A stretch of 55,929 bases of DNA from Bacteroidia bacterium. Its GTDB lineage: Bacteria > Bacteroidota > Bacteroidia > J057. Both the position numbers and the translations under genes were made by a program. Below are positions 36,709 to 44,746 of this stretch, piece by piece (the first letter of the stretch is position 1; each line of letters opens with the position of its first letter). The notes below the pieces were generated by a model. It worked only from the letters and a program-made list of their open reading frames with translations, made no database searches and was not told the origin of the DNA. The stretch is from NCBI GenBank assembly GCA_030430575.1, contig JAUIKF010000054.1, positions 1-55,929 on the forward strand. Reading direction: 5' to 3'.

Positions 36709-37145
36709 TATTTCATGATTCCTTTCTCGTCATAAAATAGCTGATCGCCACTTTCCCATGAAAGGTGCACGCGCCAAAGGCCCGTTTTCATGCCTTCAAG
36801 CGAGATCGCTTGACAGGCAGATTCATCCAAGTCAGCCACAGGCCATTCCTGGTCTTCATTGGCGTCAGAGGGTCGGTAGAGAGTGATCTTGCCTTTGATG
36901 GCTTCCATTTCAGATGGGAAGCAAATGCGAAGCATGGCTTCGGCAGATTCATACTGGATCGTCACAGGCTGCTCCAGTGCCTTGCTATTGTGCATACGCT
37001 TGATGAGCCCTTCCTGCTCCAGCTCTGCCTGATAATAGTCCTCGCGGACCATATGCCATTCCTGCTTAGTCGCCATAAAGGCTAGCGAGAAAATCAGTAC
37101 CACAAAGGAAAGGTATAGGATGGTTATTCTTAGTCCCCAATTCAT
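36705..37145 (-). CDS. ccoH: FixH family cbb3 oxidase assembly protein
   Basis: A 146-residue protein with one N-terminal membrane helix (about 5-24, ITILYLSFVVLIFSLAF) and an extracytoplasmic domain with YYQAELEQEGLI and TGLWRVHLSWESGDQLFYDEK, matching FixH/CcoH. It is needed for oxidase assembly in known systems. It overlaps the next gene by four bases and follows ccoG after a 100-base gap that holds a repeat. Confidence 0.9.
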   Translation of the reverse strand: MNWGLRITILYLSFVVLIFSLAFMATKQEWHMVREDYYQAELEQEGLIKRMHNSKALEQPVTIQYESAEAMLRICFPSEMEAIKGKITLYRPSDANEDQEWPVADLDESACQAISLEGMKTGLWRVHLSWESGDQLFYDEKGIMKY

Positions 37146-37149
37146 AACA

Positions 37150-37232
37150 GAAGGTTTTAAGTTTTAGGTTCTAGGTTCTAAGTTTGGGGTCCTTTGTCAG
37201 GCTCAACGTAGAACCTAGAACATAAAACCTAG
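37150..37232. repeat. TTTTAGGTTCTAGGTTCTA inverted repeat
   Basis: TTTTAGGTTCTAGGTTCTA faces TAGAACCTAGAACATAAAACC between ccoG and ccoH. It is a copy of the family seen at 14521-14589 and could weaken read-through into ccoH. Confidence 0.6.
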
Positions 37233-37245
37233 AACCAGATTTCAT

Positions 37246-38661
37246 CTAGTCATACTTTATCTTCAACGGCCCTCGGAAGGTTGTCTCAACCTTGTCGAGT
37301 AGTGTGTCTCCCGCGAAGACCCCCAAAACGATGGGGATTTTGGTCTCTTCCAGCGTTTTTTTGTCAAATTCTATAAAAATAGCGCCTTTCGTAATGCCTT
37401 GAGACTGCATGGACAGTTTATTGCCGACAATGCGGGTGCGGCCGCCCTCAGGTGACAATACCTTGAAAGACAGGTCGTAGCCATTTCGGGTCTTATTGAC
37501 GATCTGTAGGTTAAATAAATTGGCGATATAGCCGTCATCGACCTCCTGATAGGGTACGCCTTTGGTGCGCAATAAGGTCATCTCTACATCAGAGCGGGTA
37601 CTCAGCGAGAAGCCCAATATGCTTATAAGCCCAAGTAACACCACTGAATAGGCAATGATTCTAGGTGTAAAGCGGAATTTGAGGCCCTTGTCAATATTAT
37701 TTCTGGAAGCATAACGGATAAGCCCTCGATCGAACCCCACCTTGTCCATGATATTGTCACAGGCGTCAATGCAGGCTGTACAGTTCACACACTCCAGTTG
37801 GGTGCCGTCACGAATATCGATTCCTGTAGGGCATACCTGCACACAGAGTTTGCAATCGACACAATCACCTGCTTCGCGGGTTTCTTTTTTGCGGAGGTGG
37901 GCCCGTGGCTCTCCTCGCACATTGTCGTAGGCTACCACAATGGAATCTTTGTCCAGCAATACCCCTTGCAAGCGCCCATAAGGGCAGATGGCAATACAGG
38001 CTTGCTCTCTGAGATAGGAGAAAACAAAGAAGAAAATCCCCGAAAACAAGAGGACAAAAGTGAATTTACCCATATTCTCTCCAGGGCCTTCAGTCACGAT
38101 TTTTTGCAATTCATCTATCCCGATCATATAGGCCATGACGAGGTTGCCAATCAGGAAAGCAATGGCAGCAAATATCGAATATTTGAGGATCCGCTTCAGG
38201 GTTTTGTCCACATCCCAAGGAGCCTTTGCTAGTTTGCGCTGCTTATTCGCATCGCCTTCAATCAAGTATTCTATCTTGCGGAATACCATCTCCATGAACA
38301 CCGTCTGTGGACAGACCCAGCCACAAAACACCCGCCCAAATACCACGGTAAACAACACGATGAACACCATAAAGGTGACCATAGCCAGGGCAAACAGGTG
38401 AAAGTCTTGGGGCCAAAAGGTCACCCCAAAAATGATGAACTTACGCTCAAGAATATTGAACAAAAACAACGGTAAGTCATCGTATTTCAAAAAAGGGCCT
38501 ACAAATAGCGCAGTCAGGAAGGCCATCGACACCCACACACGTTTATTGTGAAAGCGGCCAGATGGTTTTTTAGGATAAACCCACCTTCTCTTTCCCGTAT
38601 CATCGACGGTCCCGATATGATCGCGGTACGCATCGTAATCTATGAGCGGCTTTTCAGGCAT
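37246..38661 (-). CDS. ccoG: Cytochrome oxidase accessory iron-sulfur protein (RdxA/FixG)
   Basis: A 471-residue membrane protein that handles electrons or copper reduction during cbb3 assembly. Several membrane helices (about 38-60, 80-105, 160-180, 195-215, 335-355) surround Cys motifs CGWVCPQ and CIAICPYG. Two ferredoxin-type clusters follow: CVDCKLCVQVCP and CVNCTACIDACD. The C-terminal domain is Ig-like. Length and motif order match CcoG. Confidence 0.94.
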   Translation of the reverse strand: MPEKPLIDYDAYRDHIGTVDDTGKRRWVYPKKPSGRFHNKRVWVSMAFLTALFVGPFLKYDDLPLFLFNILERKFIIFGVTFWPQDFHLFALAMVTFMVFIVLFTVVFGRVFCGWVCPQTVFMEMVFRKIEYLIEGDANKQRKLAKAPWDVDKTLKRILKYSIFAAIAFLIGNLVMAYMIGIDELQKIVTEGPGENMGKFTFVLLFSGIFFFVFSYLREQACIAICPYGRLQGVLLDKDSIVVAYDNVRGEPRAHLRKKETREAGDCVDCKLCVQVCPTGIDIRDGTQLECVNCTACIDACDNIMDKVGFDRGLIRYASRNNIDKGLKFRFTPRIIAYSVVLLGLISILGFSLSTRSDVEMTLLRTKGVPYQEVDDGYIANLFNLQIVNKTRNGYDLSFKVLSPEGGRTRIVGNKLSMQSQGITKGAIFIEFDKKTLEETKIPIVLGVFAGDTLLDKVETTFRGPLKIKYD

Positions 38662-38762
38662 TTAGAGGAGGAAATTTTGAATTTTGAATGATGAATTTTG
38701 AATGCTGAATAACGGTTGAAAGTAATCATTCTTCACTCTCACTCTCAACCTCACGCTGTCTT

Positions 38763-39653
38763 CTACCTCATGGCTACGCCATCAGTCGTATCAGCAGGTG
38801 CTGCTTCTGACTCATATAACTCACCTTGAGGTTCTTTCGGATTGGGCGGATTGGTCCCTTGAAGAGACAGAATGTAGCTAGCTACTTCATGCATCTCACG
38901 GGGCGTGAGCTGCTCCTCCCAGGAGATCATGCCCTTTTCGGTGACACCATATTTAATCGTTGAAAACACATCTTTGATGCTCCCCCCATGTATCCAATAG
39001 GCGTCTGTCATATTGGGACCTGTACCTCCCTGGCCTTCTGCTCCATGGCACACTGCACAAAGCGTCTGGTAAGTCTTCTTACCGCCTATCAAGGCTGCTC
39101 CATCAGTCAACAGTTCGACACTGTTTTCATCTACCAGATCAGCAGCTTGGGCAAGATAAGCGGCCTTTTCTTCAGCTGCGATAGCCATTTCTGTATTGTA
39201 TTCCTTTTCGGAAGACCAACCAGCACTAGATGCATGGTAGTAAATCATATAACCAAATGCCCATACGATAGAAATATAGAAGCCCCATTTCCACCAGGGT
39301 GGGAGGTTGTTGTCAAGTTCACGGATGCCATCATAGTCATGGCCCATATCGATATCTTTTTCCTTTTCTACAGGTTTTAGGTCATTGATTGCGAGCCAAA
39401 ACCGCTGCCAGCTGGATGGTTTTGAAGCTTGATCTTCTACGCCTTCTTTCGCTTCGGCAGTACGCCATTGGCGAACCATGACGAACACAGTGAAGGCGAG
39501 GACCAGCGCAACCAGCGACAAAGTGATCATCGCAAAGATCATCACGGAGAGGATTTCTTCAGATTGAGAAGGCTCAGCCGTCTGGGCCATGCCTACCCCT
39601 CCTGTCAAGAGAAGGGTACTGAGAAGTAGGGTTATTTTATTGCGAAATGACAT
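38763..39653 (-). CDS. ccoP: cbb3 oxidase subunit CcoP, single-heme form
   Basis: A 296-residue membrane-bound cytochrome c. A signal-like N-terminus precedes a helix at about 35-60 and a second at about 122-140, just after the typical NNLPPWWKWGF motif. One heme site CAVCH (199-203) is present with likely Met ligand in KGMISW (about 242). Proteobacterial CcoP has two CXXCH sites; here there is only one, so electrons reach CcoO through a shorter chain. It ends with an acidic Pro-rich tail. Confidence 0.93.
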   Translation of the reverse strand: MSFRNKITLLLSTLLLTGGVGMAQTAEPSQSEEILSVMIFAMITLSLVALVLAFTVFVMVRQWRTAEAKEGVEDQASKPSSWQRFWLAINDLKPVEKEKDIDMGHDYDGIRELDNNLPPWWKWGFYISIVWAFGYMIYYHASSAGWSSEKEYNTEMAIAAEEKAAYLAQAADLVDENSVELLTDGAALIGGKKTYQTLCAVCHGAEGQGGTGPNMTDAYWIHGGSIKDVFSTIKYGVTEKGMISWEEQLTPREMHEVASYILSLQGTNPPNPKEPQGELYESEAAPADTTDGVAMR

Positions 39654-39729
39654 AATCGTTTATAATGATTGAATGAGTGAATGATAGAATGGAATGAGTA
39701 GATGAATAGATGATAAAATGAGTAAATGG

Positions 39730-39830
39730 TAAAGCCACTTCTTTCATTTTCCATTTTTAATTATTCATTGTCCATTGTTCATTCCCAATTCTCCATTGTT
39801 AATTCTTAATTCTCCCTCTCCTTCCATCGG
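39730..39830. repeat. CATTTTCCATTTTTAATT / ATTGTTAATTCTTAATTCTCC tract
   Basis: Several copies of (A/T)ATTC(T)CCATTGTT-like words, complement of the TTTTGAATGATGAAT family found at 14631-14665, 38672-38711, 44664-44701 and 52128-52168. Its right side codes for the last residues of ccoQ. Confidence 0.55.
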
Positions 39831-39974
39831 CATGGCCGAGAGGGTCTTTATCTTTTGCTTGTCCATCCTTGCTACCCATATCAACAAGGCCATGAAGAAG
39901 CCAAAGAAGATGATAATGGAGATGACAGGAAAGATGCTGACATCATCGAGGGATCTGAGAATGATTTTATACAT
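39765..39974 (-). CDS. ccoQ: cbb3 oxidase subunit CcoQ-like
   Basis: A 69-residue protein with one membrane helix (about 15-36, FPVISIIIFFGFFMALLIWV) followed by a basic stretch and a Met/Pro segment (KIKTLSAMPME), as in Bacteroidota CcoQ. The last 15 or so residues (ELRINNGELGMNNGQ) come from the intergenic repeat family and are probably a neutral extension. It lies between ccoNO and ccoP. Confidence 0.85.
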   Translation of the reverse strand: MYKIILRSLDDVSIFPVISIIIFFGFFMALLIWVARMDKQKIKTLSAMPMEGEGELRINNGELGMNNGQ

Positions 39975-40126
39975 GGGGAAGAAAGTTTTGGGTTTTGGGT
40001 TTTGGGTTTTGTGTTTTAGGTTCTGGTTAGCAGCGAATTAATTGTGAATGGAGAATTATTGACATTAAGGGGATATTGGAGGAATCGCTTGTTTTTAATT
40101 AACCATTCACAATTATCCATTTACAA

Positions 40127-42292
40127 TTATTTCTTTCCCTCACCTACTCCATCGACGCCGAGGCGCTGGAGGTAAGCGATGATCGCGATGACCTCAGTAT
40201 TGGGTCTGATGGTACCTGATTCGAGGTTCAGCTCCTTCTCGATATTCTGGGCGATGCCCCTGGCTTGCTCCATCAGGTCAGCGATAGCGATCTGATCATA
40301 GCCGTCATCATAGGGGACGCCTAAGGCTTGCATAGCGCGAATCCTAGCTGGGATGCTCGCTGTATCCATCGGCGATTTTACTACCCATGGATATGCTGGC
40401 ATGATAGAAGCCGGCACATCTATCCGTGGGTCCAGCAAGTGCTGGTAATGCCAAGAGTCTGACTTGCGGAGCTTGGCAGTACCTTCGCGAGAAAGGTCTG
40501 GCCCTGTACGCTTAGATCCCCAAAGGAACGGATGGTCATAGACAAATTCTCCGGACTTGGAGTATGGGCCATAACGCTGGGTCTCTGACCGGAAAGGACG
40601 GATCATCTGGCTATGACAGGTGTTACATCCTTCACGGACATATAAGTCACGTCCTTCCAATTCCAGCGGTGTATAAGGTTGTACCTGTTCGAGTTTGGGG
40701 ATATTGCTATCTATCAAGAAGGTAGGTACCATTTCCACGATCCCGCCGATCAAGATCAAGATAGTTGCAAAACCCAACATCTGGAAAGGCTTGCGCTCAA
40801 TGATGCGGTGCCAGTATTCGTTTTTGGGTTTCGAATAGGTCTTGACCAATGCTGGGGCTTCGGCCTTCTCATTGGGCAAGAAGCTGCCGCCCCGTACAGT
40901 CTTCACCAGGTTATAGATCATCATGAAAGCACCGATGACATATAAGGTACCGCCGATGGCGCGCATCCAGTACATAGGCAATATCTGCACGACCGTTTCA
41001 AGGAAGTTTTTGTACTGCAAATTTCCTGCTTCGGTGAATTCTTTCCACATCAAGCTCTGGTCGATCCCTGCAATATAGAGAGGTACTGCATAGACAATGA
41101 TCCCCAGCGTACCGATCCAGAAGTGACTATTGGCGAGTTTTTCAGAGTATAATTTGGTGCTAAATATGCGAGGGATGAGCCAGTAGAGGACACCAAAGGT
41201 GAGGAATCCATTCCATCCCAGCGTACCTACGTGCACGTGCGCAATGGTCCAGTCTGTAAAGTGACTTACTGCATTTACGCCTTTGATTGAGAGCAACGGT
41301 CCTTCAAGGGTCGACATCCCATAAGCTGTCACTGCTACCACCATGAACTTCAAGGTTGGGTCATTGGCGACACGGTCCCAGGCACCTCGTAAGGTCAGCA
41401 GGCCATTTAACATTCCCCCCCAAGAAGGTGCAATCAACATAATCGAGAACACTGTTCCCAAAGATTGCGCCCAGTCTGGCAAAGAGGTATACAATAAGTG
41501 GTGCGGACCCGCCCATATGTAAATAAAGATCAGGGCCCAAAAGTGAATGATCGACAGGCGGTACGAGTAAACCGGTCTATTCGCAGCTTTTGGGATAAAG
41601 TAATACATCAGGCCGAGATAAGGCGTGGTGAGGAAAAATGCCACCGCATTGTGTCCATACCACCACTGCACCAGCGCATCTTGAACCCCTGCATAGACAG
41701 GATAGCTTTTCATGAATTCCACAGGCAGTTCGATACTGTTGACAATGTGTAGGACAGCCACCGTCACCCAAGTTGCGATGTAGAACCAAATGGCTACATA
41801 CAAGTGACGCTCACGACGGTTAAAAATCGTCATGAACATGTTTAATCCAAAAATCACCCATACCAGGGTAATAGCGATGTCAATAGGCCATTCAAGCTCT
41901 GCATACTCTTTGCCTGTGGAGAACCCCATCGGCAGAGAGATCAAGGCCGAGACAATGATGGCTTGCCATCCCCAGAAGTGTAGTTTGGAGAGGGCGTCGC
42001 TGTACATTCGAGCCTTCACGAGGCGTTGTAGGGAGTAGTATACCCCCATGAAAATACCATTACCGACAAAGGCAAAGATGGCAGCATTGGTGTGTAGGGG
42101 CCGTATGCGGCCAAATGATAGAAAATCAATTCCGCCAAATAGCTCTGGCAGGACCATTTGGAACGCAATGGTCAGCCCTACCAGAAACCCCGCTAACCCC
42201 CAAAAGGATGTCGCATAGGCAAACATCCGTACAATGGAGTTATCGTAATAAAAGGTTTCTAATTGGGATCTTGAAGCAGAAGTAGTCGTCAT
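40127..42292 (-). CDS. ccoNO: cbb3 oxidase fused subunits I and II (CcoN-CcoO)
   Basis: The 721-residue product joins the catalytic subunit and the CcoO cytochrome, as in other Bacteroidota. The CcoN part (1 to about 480) has heme ligands His67, His352 and His354, the CuB ligands His214, His264 and His265, the candidate cross-link Tyr258 and Glu330 in STLEGP. After a linker and a helix (about 505-525), the CcoO part has one heme site CNTCH (556-560) and SQMIRPFRSE. It reduces oxygen to water with high affinity at the inner membrane. ccoS overlaps it upstream by four bases. Confidence 0.97.
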   Translation of the reverse strand: MTTTSASRSQLETFYYDNSIVRMFAYATSFWGLAGFLVGLTIAFQMVLPELFGGIDFLSFGRIRPLHTNAAIFAFVGNGIFMGVYYSLQRLVKARMYSDALSKLHFWGWQAIIVSALISLPMGFSTGKEYAELEWPIDIAITLVWVIFGLNMFMTIFNRRERHLYVAIWFYIATWVTVAVLHIVNSIELPVEFMKSYPVYAGVQDALVQWWYGHNAVAFFLTTPYLGLMYYFIPKAANRPVYSYRLSIIHFWALIFIYIWAGPHHLLYTSLPDWAQSLGTVFSIMLIAPSWGGMLNGLLTLRGAWDRVANDPTLKFMVVAVTAYGMSTLEGPLLSIKGVNAVSHFTDWTIAHVHVGTLGWNGFLTFGVLYWLIPRIFSTKLYSEKLANSHFWIGTLGIIVYAVPLYIAGIDQSLMWKEFTEAGNLQYKNFLETVVQILPMYWMRAIGGTLYVIGAFMMIYNLVKTVRGGSFLPNEKAEAPALVKTYSKPKNEYWHRIIERKPFQMLGFATILILIGGIVEMVPTFLIDSNIPKLEQVQPYTPLELEGRDLYVREGCNTCHSQMIRPFRSETQRYGPYSKSGEFVYDHPFLWGSKRTGPDLSREGTAKLRKSDSWHYQHLLDPRIDVPASIMPAYPWVVKSPMDTASIPARIRAMQALGVPYDDGYDQIAIADLMEQARGIAQNIEKELNLESGTIRPNTEVIAIIAYLQRLGVDGVGEGKK

Positions 42293-42489
42293 GCTTTATT
42301 CGCAGTTAGTGGTGAATCTGTAGAATTGGGTTGAGGGGTTTCTGGCTCAGATGTATCATCAAACAGCATTCGCACAGAGGGTGTATAGTCATCCTCATAC
42401 TGTCCACTGCTGATGGCCCATACAAAAATAGCTAGGAAGCCAAGGGCCACCGTCAAGCTGATGCAGATAAGGAGAAATATTGCGCTCAT
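42289..42489 (-). CDS. ccoS: cbb3 oxidase maturation protein CcoS
   Basis: A 66-residue protein with one membrane helix (about 4-26) followed by SGQYEDDYTPSVRMLFDD, close to the family tail pattern (G-Q-[FY]-D-D-x-x-P). CcoS is needed for cofactor insertion into the oxidase. It is the first gene of the operon and its stop overlaps the ccoNO start. Confidence 0.93.
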   Translation of the reverse strand: MSAIFLLICISLTVALGFLAIFVWAISSGQYEDDYTPSVRMLFDDTSEPETPQPNSTDSPLTANKA

Positions 42490-42515
42490 TGTGAGAGTGA
42501 TTGAGTAATACCCTC

Positions 42516-42523
42516 CAAAAGTA
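42516..42523 (-). promoter_or_regulatory. -7 element for the cco operon
   Basis: The minus strand reads TACTTTTG, a full match to TAnnTTTG, 27 bases upstream of the ccoS ATG. There is no good -33 TTTG, which fits an activator-dependent promoter. The palindrome centre lies 51.5 bases upstream of its 5' end. Confidence 0.45.
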
Positions 42524-42568
42524 GGGAGGGGATCAGCCTGGCAGGATGAAAGGAGTCACAGCGCGGAG

Positions 42569-42582
42569 TGACTTTTGTCATT
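42569..42582. promoter_or_regulatory. Shared motif TGACTTTTGTCATT upstream of ccoS
   Basis: Exact copy of the inner 14 bases of the palindrome at 10160-10177 upstream of ccoI, in the same orientation to its gene. TGAC-N4-GTCA has FNR-family geometry. If it binds an activator, the site centre would be near -65 from the expected start. Confidence 0.6.
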
Positions 42583-42845
42583 TTGAAAACCAGGTTCTCA
42601 CTTTGGGAGAAAAATGAGCAGTTTTGAGAAATTGAGGGAGGCATCAATGGAGGCAAGAAATAGTGCCCAGATTCATTTTTTCATCCCCAAAAACATGCTA
42701 TAAGCAGTCTTATGCCCCTTTTTCAAAAAAAACTAACTGACTTATGCATCAAAAATAGCTCGTTGTGGTATAACCTTTGAATATGTGATGACCACCGACC
42801 GGATTACTAAAAAACTAAACATCGAAAACGCTAAAACGCAAAATC

Positions 42846-43772
42846 ATGAATAAGCAAATCACCATTCTACTAATTGCCCTAGCAACCCTGAGTCTTACAG
42901 CCTGTAACAAAGGGAAAGTAGAGGAGTTGACGCAGAAAACCCAAGAATTGACCCGTATCAATCAACTCCAAGACTCCCTCCTCAATGACTTTATGATGTA
43001 CTTCAATGACTTTGAGGATAACCTAGCGCTGATCAAGGAGCGCGAGCAGATCATCAGCATGAGCACGGATGATCCAGAATTTGAAGGAGATCGCAAACAA
43101 AAGGTATTGGATGACATCCAGATGATCAATAGCCTGCTAGACGAAAACAAAGCCATCATCGACAGCCTGTCTGACCGTCTTGCGCTCTCTGATGGCAGAG
43201 CCAGCGAACTCAAGCGTAGCGTCAATCGACTCACCAAACGTCTTGCCAGCAAGACTGAAGAGATTGCCAACTTGAAAACAGAATTGGAGGAAATGAACTT
43301 CACTGTGGCTTCGCTCAACGTGCGTATCGATACCTTGACCTTTGTCAGCAAGAACCTGCGCCAACAAACAGAACAACAAGCACAGAAGATCGAAAGTCAT
43401 GAAAATACGATCATTGAGCAGACAGAGCACATTGCTGTCCAGACAGAGAAGATCAATACGGCTTTTGTGATCACAGGTACAACCAAAGAATTGCGTGAGC
43501 AGAACATCCTTACCAAGGAAGGTGGCTTAGCAGGCATCGGCGCGACCAAGACGCTCAACCAAGACTTTGACCCTAGCAGCTTTGAGCGCATTGACATCAC
43601 CCAAACCAATACCATCCCGATTTCTAGCAAAAAAGCAAAAGTCTTGACAGCTCACCCCAGTGACTCTTATGTCCTGAACAGCGAAAGCAAGAAATCCATT
43701 GACAACCTACAGATCACAGATCCTGACAAGTTTTGGAGTACTTCCAAGTACTTGGTTGTAGTAGTCAACTAG
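42846..43772 (+). CDS. Coiled-coil lipoprotein
   Basis: A 308-residue lipoprotein with lipobox LSLTAC (Cys20). Residues 25-205 are long heptad-type helices rich in Glu, Gln, Leu and Lys, predicted as coiled coil. The C-terminal 100 residues are a small beta domain (TKELREQNILTKEGGLAGIG, IPISSKKAKVLTAHP, LVVVVN). A spacer or scaffold role in the envelope is possible; the family is not named. It is divergent from ccoS and ends at a good terminator. Confidence 0.78.
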   Translation: MNKQITILLIALATLSLTACNKGKVEELTQKTQELTRINQLQDSLLNDFMMYFNDFEDNLALIKEREQIISMSTDDPEFEGDRKQKVLDDIQMINSLLDENKAIIDSLSDRLALSDGRASELKRSVNRLTKRLASKTEEIANLKTELEEMNFTVASLNVRIDTLTFVSKNLRQQTEQQAQKIESHENTIIEQTEHIAVQTEKINTAFVITGTTKELREQNILTKEGGLAGIGATKTLNQDFDPSSFERIDITQTNTIPISSKKAKVLTAHPSDSYVLNSESKKSIDNLQITDPDKFWSTSKYLVVVVN

Positions 43773-43850
43773 CATATAGGAATTGTTGATTATTGATTGA
43801 ATGATTAATAATTGAGGATTCTATGTAGAGAAAGGACTTGGTCCTTTTTG

Positions 43851-43880
43851 AAAAGCTCGCCCTGAAGGGGCGGGCTTTTT
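43851..43880 (+). terminator. Rho-independent terminator
   Basis: AAAAGCTCGCCC and GGGCGGGCTTTTT form a 12-base stem with one T-G pair, loop TGAAG, and a T5 run. It ends the coiled-coil lipoprotein gene. Confidence 0.85.
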
Positions 43881-43907
43881 GGGGTTTAAGGGGAAAATTT
43901 TACCTTT

Positions 43908-43936
43908 TTTGACTTTTAGCCCTTTCACTATCTTTA
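43908..43936 (+). promoter_or_regulatory. Candidate promoter for the frameshifted lipoprotein
   Basis: TTTG (43908-43911) and TATCTTTA (43929-43936, one mismatch from TAnnTTTG) with a 17-base spacer, 31 bases before the ATG. Slightly short spacer, so weak support. Confidence 0.3.
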
Positions 43937-43967
43937 ATTCTCAAAAACCCACTAAATCATTTCCTCT

Positions 43968-44469
43968 ATGTATGAAAGATTTTTGCTAATTCTAATGATA
44001 TGCTTTCTCTTTTCTTGTAGAGATGACATGCTAGACCCAGACAGAGCTTGTGAACAGACTCATGTTCCAATTGAGTGTAGAGAGGTGACATTATCGCGAT
44101 TTATGTACAGTGGAGCTTCATTTAATCCAAATAATAATTTACCATGATACCATACCCAATCAAGACATACATATATCGTATGGAAATGCATGGTTTCCCG
44201 ATGAGCGGCGGGTCGTTTGGTGCACTCATTTTGATATTTTCATCATTGATATAATCAGCCATGAGGTCACAAGGATTCTTGAGGGATGTCGTTTTGGGAA
44301 TAGAATTTATAAATATCCAGATGTATCTCCTGATGGCAAAAAAATCCTAATGACACGCGAAGATTGGAAAAGGCTAGGCGGAAAAAACTCCCATCGAATG
44401 TACACTACGGTCAATATTGTAAGGATGAATGCCGATGGGTCCAATGAAGAATTGATAGAATTCCCCTAA
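43968..44469 (+). pseudogene. Frameshifted PD40/TolB-like lipoprotein gene
   Basis: An ATG at 43968 opens a lipoprotein signal (MYERFLLILMICFLFSC) that reads 59 codons to a TGA at 44145-44147. A second frame then carries on to 44469 with WFPDERRVVWCTHFD and YPDVSPDGKKILMTRED, typical of PD40 propeller units. The only starts in that frame are weak (GTG at 44110) and it lacks a signal, so the two parts look like one gene broken by a one-base shift inside the AATAATAATTTACC stretch (44130-44143). Either a real decay or a sequencing error. Two separate small genes are less likely. Confidence 0.65.
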
Positions 44470-44481
44470 GTTAAATTCTTG

Positions 44482-44504
44482 ATCTGCTCAAAGCATGAGC
44501 AGAT
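44482..44504. repeat. Small hairpin ATCTGCTC/GAGCAGAT
   Basis: Eight-base arms with a seven-base loop just after the frameshifted gene; possible transcript end. Confidence 0.45.
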
Positions 44505-44509
44505 AAAAA

Positions 44510-44553
44510 GTGTTGTTTAGTATCAAACACTTTTGTTTGATACTAAACAACAC
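44510..44553. terminator. Long perfect hairpin, 20-base arms
   Basis: GTGTTGTTTAGTATCAAACA and its exact complement TGTTTGATACTAAACAACAC with a CTTT loop. It may end transcription from both sides, though it lacks a T run. See also the next inverted repeat. Confidence 0.55.
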
Positions 44554-44581
44554 CTTTCATTCAATTACGCTAAAAAAGCAA

Positions 44582-44629
44582 AGACCTCGGAAGTTTAACC
44601 AACTATCCTGGCTAAAACTTCCGAGGTCT
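44582..44629. repeat. AGACCTCGGAAGTTT inverted repeat
   Basis: Perfect 15-base arms with an 18-base loop. A TTTTGAATGATTGAATG repeat follows at 44664-44701. Together they fill the gap before the M43 protease gene; the word AGACCTCGGA recurs at 55803. Confidence 0.65.
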
Positions 44630-44746
44630 CTCTTGACAAAAAACCAACACTCAAACCCTGAACGATGAATTTTGAATGATTGAATGTTGAATTTTGAATG
44701 GAAGTTTTTTTTAAGCTGAACTCTAAACCCTGAACTCCGAACCCTC

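Larger units (their letters stand above)
42490..42845. promoter_or_regulatory. Upstream region of the cco operon and the divergent lipoprotein gene
   Basis: This 356-base gap contains no gene. It holds a perfect -7 element for ccoS (42516-42523) and the shared palindromic motif (42569-42582). The right part leads to the lipoprotein gene at 42846 and shows no clear promoter. Confidence 0.6.

Noticed and set aside
44110-44469. Independent 119-codon gene
   Set aside because: Its only early start is a GTG inside the preceding lipoprotein frame and it lacks a signal; better explained as the second half of a frameshifted gene.
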